The notes below the pieces were generated by a model. That model was not told where the DNA came from. It did not search any database and worked only from the letters and a program-made list of their open reading frames with translations. From Bacteroidales bacterium UBA6377 (GTDB lineage Bacteria > Bacteroidota > Bacteroidia > Bacteroidales > UBA932): DNA of 64,000 nucleotides. This document shows, piece after piece, positions 34,864-42,769 of the stretch; position 1 is the first letter of the stretch, and each line of letters opens with the position of its first letter. The stretch covers positions 1,382 through 65,381 of the forward strand of contig DJQV01000023.1 of the NCBI GenBank assembly GCA_002438805.1. The letters are read 5' to 3'. The position numbers and the translations under genes were made by a program.

Positions 34864-36009
34864 ATGGATTACTCAAAGTTTCTCTCTGCTGACACGCACA
34901 ATTTCATGAGATCTCCCGTCAGGGAGATTTTCAAGCACACGGATCTGAACGCCATCTGCTCGTTTGCGGGAGGGTATCCGGATGCGGCCACGTTTCCCAT
35001 AGAGGACATCCGCCGCCTGTGCTCGCTCGTGCTCGACAAGTACGGGGCCAAGGCCCTGCAGTACGGTGCCACGCAGGGAGTGCCGGAGCTGAGGCAGGCG
35101 CTCGCCTCCCGGTACGGGGTGGAGATGCGCAACATCCAGATAACCACCTCTTCCCAGCAGGGAATAGATGTCTGCGCGAGGATCATGCTCGACCCCGGGG
35201 ACATTGTCCTGACGTCCTCACCTACCTATCTGGGGGCGTTGCAGTCGTTCAAATCCTATAGGGCTGAGATTGTCGCACTGAAGAGTTTCCGGGAGGGTGA
35301 CTGCGGGGTGGACGATTCCGTTCTGGACAAGGCCAAGTTCTGCTATGTGATCCCGGATTTCCAGAATCCGGGCGGCACTACCATGACCTTGGGAGAGAGG
35401 ATGGAGTTGTGCCGGCTCGCGGAAAGGCACGACTTCATCATCGTGGAGGACAGCCCGTACCGGGAGCTTCGATACAGCGGGGAGAGCGTCCCTACAATAT
35501 GGTCCCTGTGCCCGGAGCGCACCCTGCACCTGGGGAGTTTTTCCAAGATCTTCGCCCCGGGATTCAGGCTCGGCTGGATATTCGGCCCGGAGGCGCTTCT
35601 CGACCAGATCTACGTCTGCAAGCAGTCCCTGGATCTCTGCCCTCCCGTGTTTGACCAGTACGTGGCTGCGGAGTTCTTGTCAAGCGGGGCTCTGGACAGG
35701 AATCTCGCGAAGAGCATCTCCCTGTACCGCGAGAAGCGGGATCTGATGCTCTCGCTGCTGGAGAAATACATGCCGGAGGGGGTCAGCTGGACAAAGCCCG
35801 AGGGGGGACTGTTTCTCTTCCTCACCCTGCCGGAAGGCTGCGACACCGTGGCCCTATACGACAAGGCCTTGAACGCTGGGGTCGCATACGTGGCGGGGTC
35901 GTTCTTCTATCCCGATGGCAGCCACCGCAACACGATGCGGCTCAACTTCTCTTTCCTCGACAAGTCCCGCATGGAAGAGGGCGTGCGGCTGCTCGCCTCG
36001 CTGCTGTAG
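34864..36009 (+). CDS. PLP-dependent class I/II aminotransferase
   Basis: Aminotransferase of fold type I related to MocR-type and 2-aminoadipate (LysN-like) enzymes. It shows FAGGYPDAATFP, LQYGATQGVPELRQAL, the aspartate-containing CYVIPDFQNPGG and the PLP lysine in GSFSKIFAPGFRLGW. It has 381 residues and no DNA-binding domain. The substrate cannot be read from sequence; an aromatic or branched amino acid or 2-aminoadipate is plausible. It starts directly after manC and is the last gene of the operon. Confidence 0.88.
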   Translation: MDYSKFLSADTHNFMRSPVREIFKHTDLNAICSFAGGYPDAATFPIEDIRRLCSLVLDKYGAKALQYGATQGVPELRQALASRYGVEMRNIQITTSSQQGIDVCARIMLDPGDIVLTSSPTYLGALQSFKSYRAEIVALKSFREGDCGVDDSVLDKAKFCYVIPDFQNPGGTTMTLGERMELCRLAERHDFIIVEDSPYRELRYSGESVPTIWSLCPERTLHLGSFSKIFAPGFRLGWIFGPEALLDQIYVCKQSLDLCPPVFDQYVAAEFLSSGALDRNLAKSISLYREKRDLMLSLLEKYMPEGVSWTKPEGGLFLFLTLPEGCDTVALYDKALNAGVAYVAGSFFYPDGSHRNTMRLNFSFLDKSRMEEGVRLLASLL

Positions 36010-36062
36010 CCTTGGCGGTTGGGGATCGCCCATGTGAGGCGAGGCCTGCGCAGGTCGGGGTG

Positions 36063-36180
36063 CCCATCACGGGCCATGTGAGTCCGGCGTGCAGGTGGGC
36101 ACCCATCACAAAGTCACGCAAGCCCGGCGTGCAGGTTGGGCATCCATCACAAAGTCACGCAAGCCCGGCGTGCAGGTTGG
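36063..36180. repeat. Tandem repeat of about 41 bases, three copies
   Basis: The unit CATCACAAAGTCACGCAAGC followed by CCGGCGTGCAGGTTGGG is repeated with 39- to 41-base spacing, the first copy diverged. It runs directly into the first 36-bp palindromic element. It lies between the convergent aminotransferase gene and the accessory island. No coding sequence is credible here. Confidence 0.8.
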
Positions 36181-36209
36181 GGTATTTTTGAGGATTTCCA
36201 CCCCTACCT
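36174..36209 (+). repeat. 36-bp quasi-palindromic element, copy 1
   Basis: AGGTTGGGGT, 16 bases, ACCCCTACCT. The arms pair apart from one T-T. The same 36-bp architecture recurs at 36258, 50601, 50685, 58068, 63422 and 63506. Together with the tandem repeat and copy 2 it fills the 36010-36492 gap. Confidence 0.85.
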
Positions 36210-36257
36210 TTGAGCACCACCCCTTCTGGACAGGCCTCTGAGCCCGCCAAGGGCTAA

Positions 36258-36293
36258 AGGTTGGGGTGTTTACGGCACTTTTTACCCCTACCT
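36258..36293 (+). repeat. 36-bp quasi-palindromic element, copy 2
   Basis: Same architecture as copy 1, 48 bases further on, with a small hairpin AGCCC-GCCAA-GGGCT (36241-36255) between them. The stretch from copy 1 through copy 2 is repeated at 50601-50720. Confidence 0.85.
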
Positions 36294-36366
36294 CCGGAGG
36301 GCCGCTGGAAGCCGCTGGCCGTCTCCGCGCCTCACTGAGCGTTTCGTACAGCACAAGGGCGATTTC
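36289..36366 (+). repeat. Dispersed repeat, also at 52379-52453
   Basis: A stretch of about 75 bases beginning TACCTCCGGA and including TTTCGTACAGCAC and GGGCGATTTC is shared with 52379-52453, upstream of an ATPase gene. It extends the palindromic element on its right side. Confidence 0.7.
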
Positions 36367-36492
36367 TGTACGGGACCGTCCCGGAAGCACCTCGCGTACA
36401 AAAAACCGGGCATTTTCTGTACGGGCATCCAAGTGGCAGTTGGTGTTTTTACGGTAGGATTTCCCTGTCACCGCCTCCACTACCCCCACAGC

Positions 36493-37110
36493 TCATTGCT
36501 CCATTATGACGCGATACCAATAATCCCAACTATAACCGGCAGACGGATGATACACGCAGATTGCGCGAACCTTCTTTCCGTTAGCAAGCCTATAATATCC
36601 GTTCTGGATTTCATATCCGTCTAACTTCTTCTGGGCGCCATCTTCCCATCTCTCGCCGGGAAGATTGTTCCAGAGCCTCACGCCCCAAACGATGAGCAAA
36701 TCCGGCTGATACTCATCCAGCACGGAGAAGAAAGGCTCGGCAGCCGTCCGATACTGCGCCGGAGTGCCAGCCTGTCTCGGCCCCTGCATTGCTACTTGAA
36801 GATAGTTGTAGAACAGCAGCGAGTTCCAGATCTTCTCGCTTTCCTCCGGGGTTGTCTCGTGATTGACAAGAGACCGCTCAAACTTCAGATAGGTTGGCAT
36901 CCAGCCCTCCCGTTCGTTGTCTGGATCAAGATATGCCCTGACCACGTCCGAGGTGAACCCATTGCACTCGCAGTTGAGGCTCTGGCCGCAATCCTTGCAA
37001 CCTTCACCACAATAGTGACTATCGCCAAGAACCATTATACGCTTGCCGAAGATGCCACCGGACAGGTAGTCGGGGCCGACCCAGGGGTGGAAAAAGGCTG
37101 TCGTTTTCAT
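36493..37110 (-). CDS. Uracil-DNA-glycosylase-like fold protein, function unknown
   Basis: A 205-residue protein. The N-terminal GKRIMVLGDSHYCGE and the C-terminal VYHPSAGY resemble the first and last motifs of the uracil-DNA glycosylase superfamily, with LLIVWGVRLWNNL between. I do not see the catalytic Asp loop of true UDGs, so enzymatic activity is uncertain. Several Cys (CKDCGQSLNCEC, residues 38-49) may bind metal. It lies 12 bases after the DUF4112 gene and is probably the last gene of the GTPase operon. Confidence 0.5.
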   Translation of the reverse strand: MKTTAFFHPWVGPDYLSGGIFGKRIMVLGDSHYCGEGCKDCGQSLNCECNGFTSDVVRAYLDPDNEREGWMPTYLKFERSLVNHETTPEESEKIWNSLLFYNYLQVAMQGPRQAGTPAQYRTAAEPFFSVLDEYQPDLLIVWGVRLWNNLPGERWEDGAQKKLDGYEIQNGYYRLANGKKVRAICVYHPSAGYSWDYWYRVIMEQ

Positions 37111-37122
37111 TCTGATCTGACA

Positions 37123-37596
37123 CTAAGCAAAAAGACCTTTGAACCAAGCAAAAATACCAGCCAGCAAAAGAACTACAAGTCTGATCACGACACAAAGAAC
37201 TGTTATCAGAATACACGTTTTCAGAGCATTTCCGTTTATCTCAGATAATGTTTCCTCGTCGTCCTCTACATAGCCGACAATTTGATAATAACTCTTTTTG
37301 TAAGAACGATAGCAGACGTCAACAAAGTCTCCGATAACCGGGAATAGACCCAAAAGTCCATCAATCAGAGCATTATATATCACCGACAAAGTCAAGGGAA
37401 CAGACCGCAGTTTAAAAACAGCAGTGAAGATGAACGGGACTGTCATGACGCTTGTAATAATATCACCGCCGCCCGGAATGATAAAGCCTATGATGGGATC
37501 AAGAAAAAACTTGTCCATGACAGTATAGATACCCTTGAGCAACTTGAATTCGGAGTCGCCCCGCATCTTTAATTTTTTGTTAGAACTGTATGCCAT
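37123..37596 (-). CDS. DUF4112 family membrane protein
   Basis: 157 residues with three to four hydrophobic segments. DPIIGFIIPGGGDIITSV and LLGLFPVIGDFVDVCYRS carry the repeated Pro/Gly-Asp turn typical of DUF4112; a strong C-terminal helix (ILITVLCVVIRLVVLLLAGI) ends in FAWFKGLFA. Function of the family is unknown. It follows the 31-residue gene by four bases, inside the dynamin-like GTPase operon. Confidence 0.7.
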   Translation of the reverse strand: MAYSSNKKLKMRGDSEFKLLKGIYTVMDKFFLDPIIGFIIPGGGDIITSVMTVPFIFTAVFKLRSVPLTLSVIYNALIDGLLGLFPVIGDFVDVCYRSYKKSYYQIVGYVEDDEETLSEINGNALKTCILITVLCVVIRLVVLLLAGIFAWFKGLFA

Positions 37597-37600
37597 ATTA

Positions 37601-37696
37601 TCACCACCCTACGATTATCGCAGCCACGAGAGCAACCGCGCATAAAATCCACAAGACAAGAGACACGTCAAACCTTTTGATTTCTTTCTCTGCCAT
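37601..37696 (-). CDS. 31-residue single-helix membrane protein
   Basis: A short frame MAEKEIKRFDVSLVLWILCA continuing VALVAAIIVGW: six charged residues, then one membrane helix, then stop. Spacing argues for a real gene: it starts two bases before the stop of the coiled-coil gene upstream and ends four bases before DUF4112. Codon phase and length are conserved-looking, but I cannot compare homologues. Confidence 0.6.
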   Translation of the reverse strand: MAEKEIKRFDVSLVLWILCAVALVAAIIVGW

Positions 37697-37697
37697 A

Positions 37698-38159
37698 TCA
37701 CAAAAGACTCATCATTGTCGTTGAAATCGTATTCAGAAAAGAATCGATTCTATCCATCATTTTCATCTTGAAATCCATCTCCTGTTCCGTTTTCACATTC
37801 ATGGTCAGAACAAAGTCGAGCATTTTTGACAGATTGCCGTTTATGGAGTCCAACTGCTTTTCTATAAGAGGGATACGCGTCTTGTATTTATCAAGATTAA
37901 CATCCAACTCTTTTGAGAATTGTTCAAAATGAAGGCTCATCGCAAGCATTTCCCTGTCAATCTCTTTCCACGACGTCACACTTGAACCGACAGATTCGAT
38001 TATCCCTTGAACAGAATTCAAACAGTTATTAATGGTATCAAGCGTACCTTCTGCGGATTGCAACGTCCCACTGGAAGCATCCACTTTAGCGGTTTCCGAG
38101 TCGGCTTGTTGCTGCGCTGCCCACAACTCTTGGTTTTGATGGAATGTTTTATTATTCAT
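37698..38159 (-). CDS. Coiled-coil protein of the GTPase operon, unknown function
   Basis: 153 residues, almost entirely predicted helix. There is a Gln/Ala-rich start (NQELWAAQQQADSETAKVDA) followed by heptad-like patterns (LDVNLDKYKTRIPLIEKQLD) and a hydrophobic end. No membrane helix and no enzyme motif. Similar small helical proteins act as adaptors; that is inference. It starts four bases after the stop of the IS-split gene. Confidence 0.65.
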   Translation of the reverse strand: MNNKTFHQNQELWAAQQQADSETAKVDASSGTLQSAEGTLDTINNCLNSVQGIIESVGSSVTSWKEIDREMLAMSLHFEQFSKELDVNLDKYKTRIPLIEKQLDSINGNLSKMLDFVLTMNVKTEQEMDFKMKMMDRIDSFLNTISTTMMSLL

Positions 38160-38163
38160 AATG

Positions 38164-38842
38164 TTACCCTAAAACGTGAAACTCTTTGCAATTCTCTTTT
38201 TGTAGTATTTGCTCCCTGAGTTTTTTGAAAGTATTGTTATACTCCTGTATTCTTGATACATACGGGAAGTATTCATCAAAATTTTCCTCGATGGCCTCAA
38301 TACCAAGCCCAACCCAACAAAAAACTGGAACAAGGAAGAAAATCCGCCAGAATGTCGAATGTTCCCAATGAAACAGCAATAACAACACACCAAAGAGAGC
38401 AGCCGGAAGAAGCAAAAGCAGGATCAAATCGCCAATGCCGAAGCCAACCGGAGCTTTCGGTGGCCTCCACTCATCCTTAAAAATTTTTTCACAATGGAGG
38501 AAGTAAGGGTTATTTTTCACTATGTCATTCAGGTCTCCGATCTGCCTGCTATCCAAGTCAATGAGCGCATGGGCGCAATTATCGGCCCCTCCTATTTTTA
38601 TTCCGACAAAATTTCTCAGCAGGCAAGGATCTGCCATAACAGTAGCCAGCGGTATCGGAATCTCTCCTGACGAACAATACATGGCCTTAGTAACCATATC
38701 ATCAAAAGACGCGTCCTGAAATCCCAGTCTGTCAGGCCACGATGAAAACTCTTGAGAAAGTTCGTGCACAATCGATGGTGGAACTTGTATTGAATTGTGC
38801 TTTCCTTTTTTCCATGCTTTCATCTCCTCTATGCAATAGAGC
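38164..38842 (-). pseudogene. 3' part of the IS21-split 422-aa membrane protein gene
   Basis: C-terminal portion of the gene whose 5' part lies at 41793-42382. From the junction it reads MLYCIEEMKAWKKGKHNS and then a soluble domain with PPSIVHELSQEF and GGADNCAHALIDLDSRQIGD. Two membrane helices follow near the end (IGDLILLLLLPAALFGVLLL and FWRIFFLVPVFCWVGLGI) with a charged tail. Joining the flanks across the element, counting the 5-bp duplication once, gives 1269 bases, exactly 423 codons. An apparent longer frame to 39096 is IS end sequence, not gene. Function unknown. Confidence 0.85.
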
Positions 38843-38847
38843 ATTGT

Positions 38848-38968
38848 TGTAATCGGAAAGTACAAATGCAGTGAAATCGGCAAGGAAGGATACAGTAAGA
38901 ACGGCAACAACAATGCAGCAAAATCGGCAACAAGCGTGCAGTAAAAACGGCAACAACAGTACAGTGAT
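38848..38968 (+). repeat. Left end of IS21 with repeated transposase sites
   Basis: Terminal repeat followed by four 23-bp units beginning TGCAGT/TACAGT/TGCAGC/TGCAGT and each containing CGGCAA, then a last TACAGTGAT. Confidence 0.85.
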
Positions 38969-39018
38969 ATTGTTATAAAACAGGGAACTTTGCATCGTGA
39001 CCAAAGAGCAAAGGAATC

Positions 39019-40593
39019 ATGACACAGAGGACCCGCCAATTTTATGAACGCATGTCGATTTACACAGACATCCACCGGCTCAGGGAGTCGGACCACAGGT
39101 CAATCCAATGGATTGCGAACTATCTCGGGCTCAACTTCAGGACTGTCCGCAAGTATCTGAGCATGAGCCTTGAAGAGTACGAGAAGTATGCGGAGCGTTA
39201 CGGACAGAAGCTCCGCAGGCTTGAAGAGTACAAGGACTTCATCGCGGACAAGCTCCGTTCCTTCCCCGACACGAGCGCCGCCCAGATGCACGACTGGTTG
39301 AAGGAGGCGTATCCGTTCTTTCCCGACGTCTGTCCTCGGACCGTCTACAACACTGTCATGGAGGTGCGGGCCGAGGCGAACATCCCGAAGGTGTCAGTCA
39401 CCGGGAGGGACTACCGCGTCCTCCCCGAGAGCCCGTCCGGGCAGTATGCCCAGGTCGACTTCGGGCAGAAGAAGCTGAGGAAGGGTGACGGCACGGAGCA
39501 GAAGGTGTACTTCATGGCCATGCTGCTGTGCCGCAGCCGCTACAAGTACATCTGGTTCCAAGACCGCCCGTTCACATCCGGGACGGCGGTGCGGGCCCAC
39601 GAGAAAGCCTTCGAGTACTTCTGCGGCATCCCGAAGGAGATCATCTACGACCAGGACGCCGTGTTCCTGTGGGATGAGAACCTCGGCGACTACATCATGA
39701 CGCAGGTGTTCGACGCCTATGTCAGAAGCCGTCCGTTCAAGCCGGTGTTCTGCCGCCCGGCTGATCCGGAGTCAAAGGGCAAGGTCGAGAACTGCGTCAA
39801 GTACGTGAAGCAGAACTTCCTGACGAACAGGACATACACCGACCTCGAGACCCTGCAGGAGCAGGCCGAGGCCTGGCTGAAACGCACCGGCAACGCGATG
39901 GTGCACGCCACCACCTGCAGGGTGCCGTTCGAGGAGTGGTGCCTGGAGTGCAGGGACCTTCTGCCGTATGCGGCTGTCCAGCTGCCGGAGGAAGAGCCGG
40001 GGCACACGGTCCTAAAGACCAACTGCGTGCGCTACAAAGGGAACATCTACTCCGTCCCCATCGGCACATACAAGGGAGAGGGCACGAAAGCCAGGCTCGA
40101 GGAGCAGGGCGCCACGCTTATAATAAGCAGCATGTCCGGAGTAGAGATAGCCAGACACATAATGCCGGCGGGCCGCGGCGTCACCGTCACCAGCGACAGC
40201 CACAGGCAGGACACGTCAAAGAAGATCGGCATCCTTACGGAGGAGGTCGTGGGGCTATTCAGCGACAAGGACCTGATGACGATGTTCCTCGCCCGCGTCA
40301 GGGACCGCTACGGACGCTACATGCGTGACCAGCTCATCGCGATATCCAACGCCTGCACCGGCCGCGGGCAGCAGGACATCGACAAGGCTCTCGACTGCTG
40401 CGTAAAACGCGGCCTGTTCAGCGCCAACGACTTCAAGGCCGCGATAAGCGGCACGGAGACCCAGGCCACGGAGGGAAGCGGGCAGGAGAGCGGCTACAAG
40501 CCTCTGGGCGACGACCGCACGAGGGCGATAGCCAACTTCAAGCCAGCCACATCCGACATGTCCGCATACGAGGGGATAACGGCGAACGCATGA
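39019..40593 (+). CDS. istA: IS21 family transposase IstA
   Basis: DDE transposase of 524 residues. An N-terminal helix-turn-helix (HRSIQWIANYLGLNFRTVRK) recognises the end repeats. The catalytic triad is in YAQVDFGQKK (Asp), IIYDQDAVF (Asp) and GKVENCVKYVKQ (Glu). It works with IstB to form or insert the IS junction. It is intact and followed by istB after one base. Confidence 0.95.
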   Translation: MTQRTRQFYERMSIYTDIHRLRESDHRSIQWIANYLGLNFRTVRKYLSMSLEEYEKYAERYGQKLRRLEEYKDFIADKLRSFPDTSAAQMHDWLKEAYPFFPDVCPRTVYNTVMEVRAEANIPKVSVTGRDYRVLPESPSGQYAQVDFGQKKLRKGDGTEQKVYFMAMLLCRSRYKYIWFQDRPFTSGTAVRAHEKAFEYFCGIPKEIIYDQDAVFLWDENLGDYIMTQVFDAYVRSRPFKPVFCRPADPESKGKVENCVKYVKQNFLTNRTYTDLETLQEQAEAWLKRTGNAMVHATTCRVPFEEWCLECRDLLPYAAVQLPEEEPGHTVLKTNCVRYKGNIYSVPIGTYKGEGTKARLEEQGATLIISSMSGVEIARHIMPAGRGVTVTSDSHRQDTSKKIGILTEEVVGLFSDKDLMTMFLARVRDRYGRYMRDQLIAISNACTGRGQQDIDKALDCCVKRGLFSANDFKAAISGTETQATEGSGQESGYKPLGDDRTRAIANFKPATSDMSAYEGITANA

Positions 40594-40594
40594 C

Positions 40595-41377
40595 ATGGAG
40601 AAGATAGAGACAATACGCAGCCAGGCGCGCAGACTCCGGCTGTCTTCCCTGACGATGAACGTCTCGGAGGTGCTTCTCAAGGCGCAGCGCAACACCCCCA
40701 GCTACGACGACTTCCTCGCCGACGTGCTGCAGACGGAAATAGACGGCCGGGACGAGAAGCAGGCCGCGATACGGATGAGGCTTGCGAGACTGCCGGCGGC
40801 CCACAATCTGGACCTGTACGACCAGAGCGCCGCGAACGGGCTCAGCCTGACACAGCTGAAGCAGCTGCGCGAGCTGCACTGGCTTGAGGACAGCTACAAC
40901 ATCCTCCTTGCCGGCCCGAGCGGCGTCGGAAAGACCTTCATAGCGGCAGGGCTGTGCCATGACGCGATCAGGCACGGCTACCGCGGGGTCTTCCGGTCAA
41001 TGGAAAGCATAATCGGGACCGTCAAGAGAAAGGACATCGCGCCCGCCGCGAAAAAGGAGTACAAGACGCTGACCGAGGCACAGGTCATAGTGATAGACGA
41101 CATCATGAACGTCACCGTGGACCGCGACGAGGGCAACCTTCTGTTCGCCTTCATCAACTCGGTGTACGAGACGACCTCGTTCATCATCACGACGAACAAG
41201 TCCCCGGTGGAATGGGCAAGGACGCTCCCTGATGAAGTCCTGGGCACAGCCCTGCTGGACAGGCTCCTGTACAAGTGCGAGCTCATACAACTCTCCGGCG
41301 ACAGCTACAGGATGAAGCACCGGAAAACGATCTTCAAGAAAGAACAGACAACCAAAGAAAAGCAGACACAGAAATGA
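40595..41377 (+). CDS. istB: IS21 family ATPase IstB
   Basis: AAA+ helper ATPase of 260 residues that selects the target and activates IstA. Walker A is AGPSGVGKTFIAAG, Walker B is VIVIDDIM, and a sensor region IITTNKSPVEWA follows. The start ATGGAGAAGATAG is one base after the istA stop. Confidence 0.95.
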   Translation: MEKIETIRSQARRLRLSSLTMNVSEVLLKAQRNTPSYDDFLADVLQTEIDGRDEKQAAIRMRLARLPAAHNLDLYDQSAANGLSLTQLKQLRELHWLEDSYNILLAGPSGVGKTFIAAGLCHDAIRHGYRGVFRSMESIIGTVKRKDIAPAAKKEYKTLTEAQVIVIDDIMNVTVDRDEGNLLFAFINSVYETTSFIITTNKSPVEWARTLPDEVLGTALLDRLLYKCELIQLSGDSYRMKHRKTIFKKEQTTKEKQTQK

Positions 41378-41580
41378 AAAGATACGAATATGACGCCCTG
41401 CTCAAGGCAGTGAATGACCTGAAGGAAGCGGACGTGGACTTCAACAGCAGCTATGCCGGCGGTGAGATCACCGAAGAGCAGCTTGACCTGTATGACAGGC
41501 TCAAGTACCGGCTTGACGAGGTATACATCATGGCCGATATGGTCCTGAGCAACTACAGGGACACCCCAGATGCGCCGTAA
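41374..41580 (+). CDS. Small accessory protein of the IS21 element
   Basis: 68 residues from an ATG that overlaps the istB stop (ATGA). It is helical and acidic (MKRYEYDALLKAVNDLKEAD), with no known motif. It lies inside the element and is translationally coupled to istB. A longer frame from 41275 is istB in another phase. Confidence 0.6.
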   Translation: MKRYEYDALLKAVNDLKEADVDFNSSYAGGEITEEQLDLYDRLKYRLDEVYIMADMVLSNYRDTPDAP

Positions 41581-41585
41581 ACGGC

Positions 41586-41621
41586 GTCGAAGGTCTGGCC
41601 GCTAGCGGCCAGGCCTTCGAC
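41586..41621. terminator. Strong palindrome at the end of the IS21 operon
   Basis: GTCGAAGGTCTGGCCGC pairs with GCGGCCAGGCCTTCGAC (16 of 17) around TA. It is inside the element, just after the last frame. No T-run follows, so it may block transcription by another means or shield the element from outside transcription. Confidence 0.55.
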
Positions 41622-41672
41622 AGACTCCGCAATCAGATGACGGAACATAAGAGAAAATCACTACCTTTGCCC

Positions 41673-41792
41673 GTACTGCAGCATTGTTGCCAATAATACT
41701 GTACCCTTGTTGCCGAAAACACTGTACCATTGTTGCCAATCTTACTGCACTTCATCTTGCCAAAATCACTGCACTTCTTTTTGCCGATAACA
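41673..41792 (-). repeat. Right end of IS21 with repeated transposase sites
   Basis: Inverted counterpart of the left end: four 23-bp units, read inward TGCAGTGATTTTGGCAA, TGCAGTAAGATTGGCAACAA, TACAGTGTTTTCGGCAACAA and TACAGTATTATTGGCAACAA. Confidence 0.85.
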
Positions 41793-42382
41793 ATTGTATC
41801 ACATAGGAAACGGGCCTTCATAATCATACACAGATTTTTCTTGAATATAAGAACACGTTTGTCCAACATATCATCACCATAACTGGTTGTTGCGGCAAAC
41901 TCCTTATCGTAAAGTTTTTCCATCTGCCACGCTATTCCAGACTTGAACTTATTGTATGATTCGGAAACATACGGGAGTTTGGCCTCAGCAACGGCTACCT
42001 TCTGCTGAAGAATTGCAGCTTGCTTCTCATTGTATTCCTGAAACGCTGCTTGTTGTTCTCGCCGTCCCGAGACATAACCAAACCCTTTTACCGCAAGTGC
42101 CGCAAGACCGACAACGCCCCTCGCCTTGCTCGAATTCCCTTCCATAAACAAACCTAGAAAGGATGTCCCCAGTTTGTCAATACTTTCTGCAACAGCATTA
42201 CAGGAGTCCCTAAAGGCCGATATGGATTTATCCACCTCTGACAAATCGGACACCAGCAAATTCACCTCTTGCTCAAAGGCATCCAATTTGTTGAGCAATG
42301 CGGCAACTTCAGTTGGAGTCTGTTTATCAGCGACAGCACTGATGATTATGTCAGTTTCTTTGTATTTTTGAATGTCAGACAT
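41793..42382 (-). pseudogene. 5' part of the IS21-split 422-aa membrane protein gene
   Basis: N-terminal 196 residues before the insertion: MSDIQKYKETDIIISAVADK, then a long helical region with coiled-coil character (LLNKLDAFEQEVNLLVSDL and FQEYNEKQAAILQQKVAVAE), a short hydrophobic stretch (ARGVVGLAALAVKGFGYV), and KARFLCDT at the junction. The visible frame runs on into the IS end to 41633. It starts 33 bases after the Asp-box gene. With the 3' part it makes a 422-residue protein with an N-terminal helical half and C-terminal membrane anchor. Confidence 0.85.
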
Positions 42383-42415
42383 AACTTGTCATAAAAAGTT
42401 AAAGGAGCAAAGATG

Positions 42416-42763
42416 TCACCTCCTCCGTTCCCATGACTGGCCCTGGTTGCGAGAGGCGTACAGGCCTTTGGTAGTTGTCGCCAGCAGCACTGTCCCGTCA
42501 GTTGCCAGAGACAGGAACTCCCCGACCCCGGAATTGCTGTACCGTATGGTCCAGGACGTTCCGCCGTTGCGAGAACAATAAAGCCCCTTAGTCGTGGCGG
42601 CAAGCACCTCCGACCCCATCACCAGCAGGTCCCGGAATGTCCCCACCGAACTCATGCAGAACCTGTTCAGCCAAGTCCTGCCCCCGTTCGATGAACACTC
42701 AATGCTGTTCTTCTGCAGGTTGATCCGCAGAAGTTCACTTCCGTAAGTTACGATTTGCGGCAT
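42416..42763 (-). CDS. Small Asp-box (BNR-like) repeat protein
   Basis: 115 residues made of three near-identical blades, each with an Asp-box: CSSNGGRTWLNR (about 23-34), CSRNGGTSWTIR (about 63-74) and ASRNQGQSWERR (about 103-114). The intervening strands also repeat (EVLAATTKGLY and VLLATTTKGLY). Such repeats build beta-propellers; three blades cannot close one, so it may oligomerise or be a fragment-type sensor. No signal peptide. It starts six bases after the two-helix gene, firmly inside the GTPase operon. Confidence 0.7.
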   Translation of the reverse strand: MPQIVTYGSELLRINLQKNSIECSSNGGRTWLNRFCMSSVGTFRDLLVMGSEVLAATTKGLYCSRNGGTSWTIRYSNSGVGEFLSLATDGTVLLATTTKGLYASRNQGQSWERRR

Positions 42764-42769
42764 AGCTAA

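Larger units (their letters stand above)
38848..41792 (+). mobile_element. Complete IS21-family insertion sequence
   Basis: About 2945 bp with istA, istB and a small third frame. Outer ends match as inverted repeats: TGTAATCGGAAAG on the left, and TGTTATCGGCAAA read inward on the right. Both ends hold four or more copies of a 23-bp subterminal repeat (TGCAGT or TACAGT followed by a CGGCAACAA-like core), typical of IS21 transposase sites. Flanks carry a perfect 5-bp direct repeat ATTGT (38843-38847 and 41793-41797). It interrupts a gene of the GTPase operon. Its base composition is GC-rich, like the chromosome core and unlike the island. Confidence 0.92.

Noticed and set aside
36063..36180. 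Tandem repeats considered as CRISPR
   Set aside because: No unique spacers; units follow each other directly and no cas gene is present.
36106..36489. A 127-residue minus-strand frame between aminotransferase and island
   Set aside because: It is composed of the tandem and palindromic repeats; a similar false frame occurs at 50500-50760.
38848..38968. Regular 23-bp repeats considered as a CRISPR array
   Set aside because: Repeats are contiguous without spacers, mirror-imaged at the other end and belong to the IS21 termini.
38843..39096. N-terminal extension of the frame at 38164 up to 39096
   Set aside because: This part is IS21 end sequence and overlaps istA; the true N-terminus is on the far side of the element.
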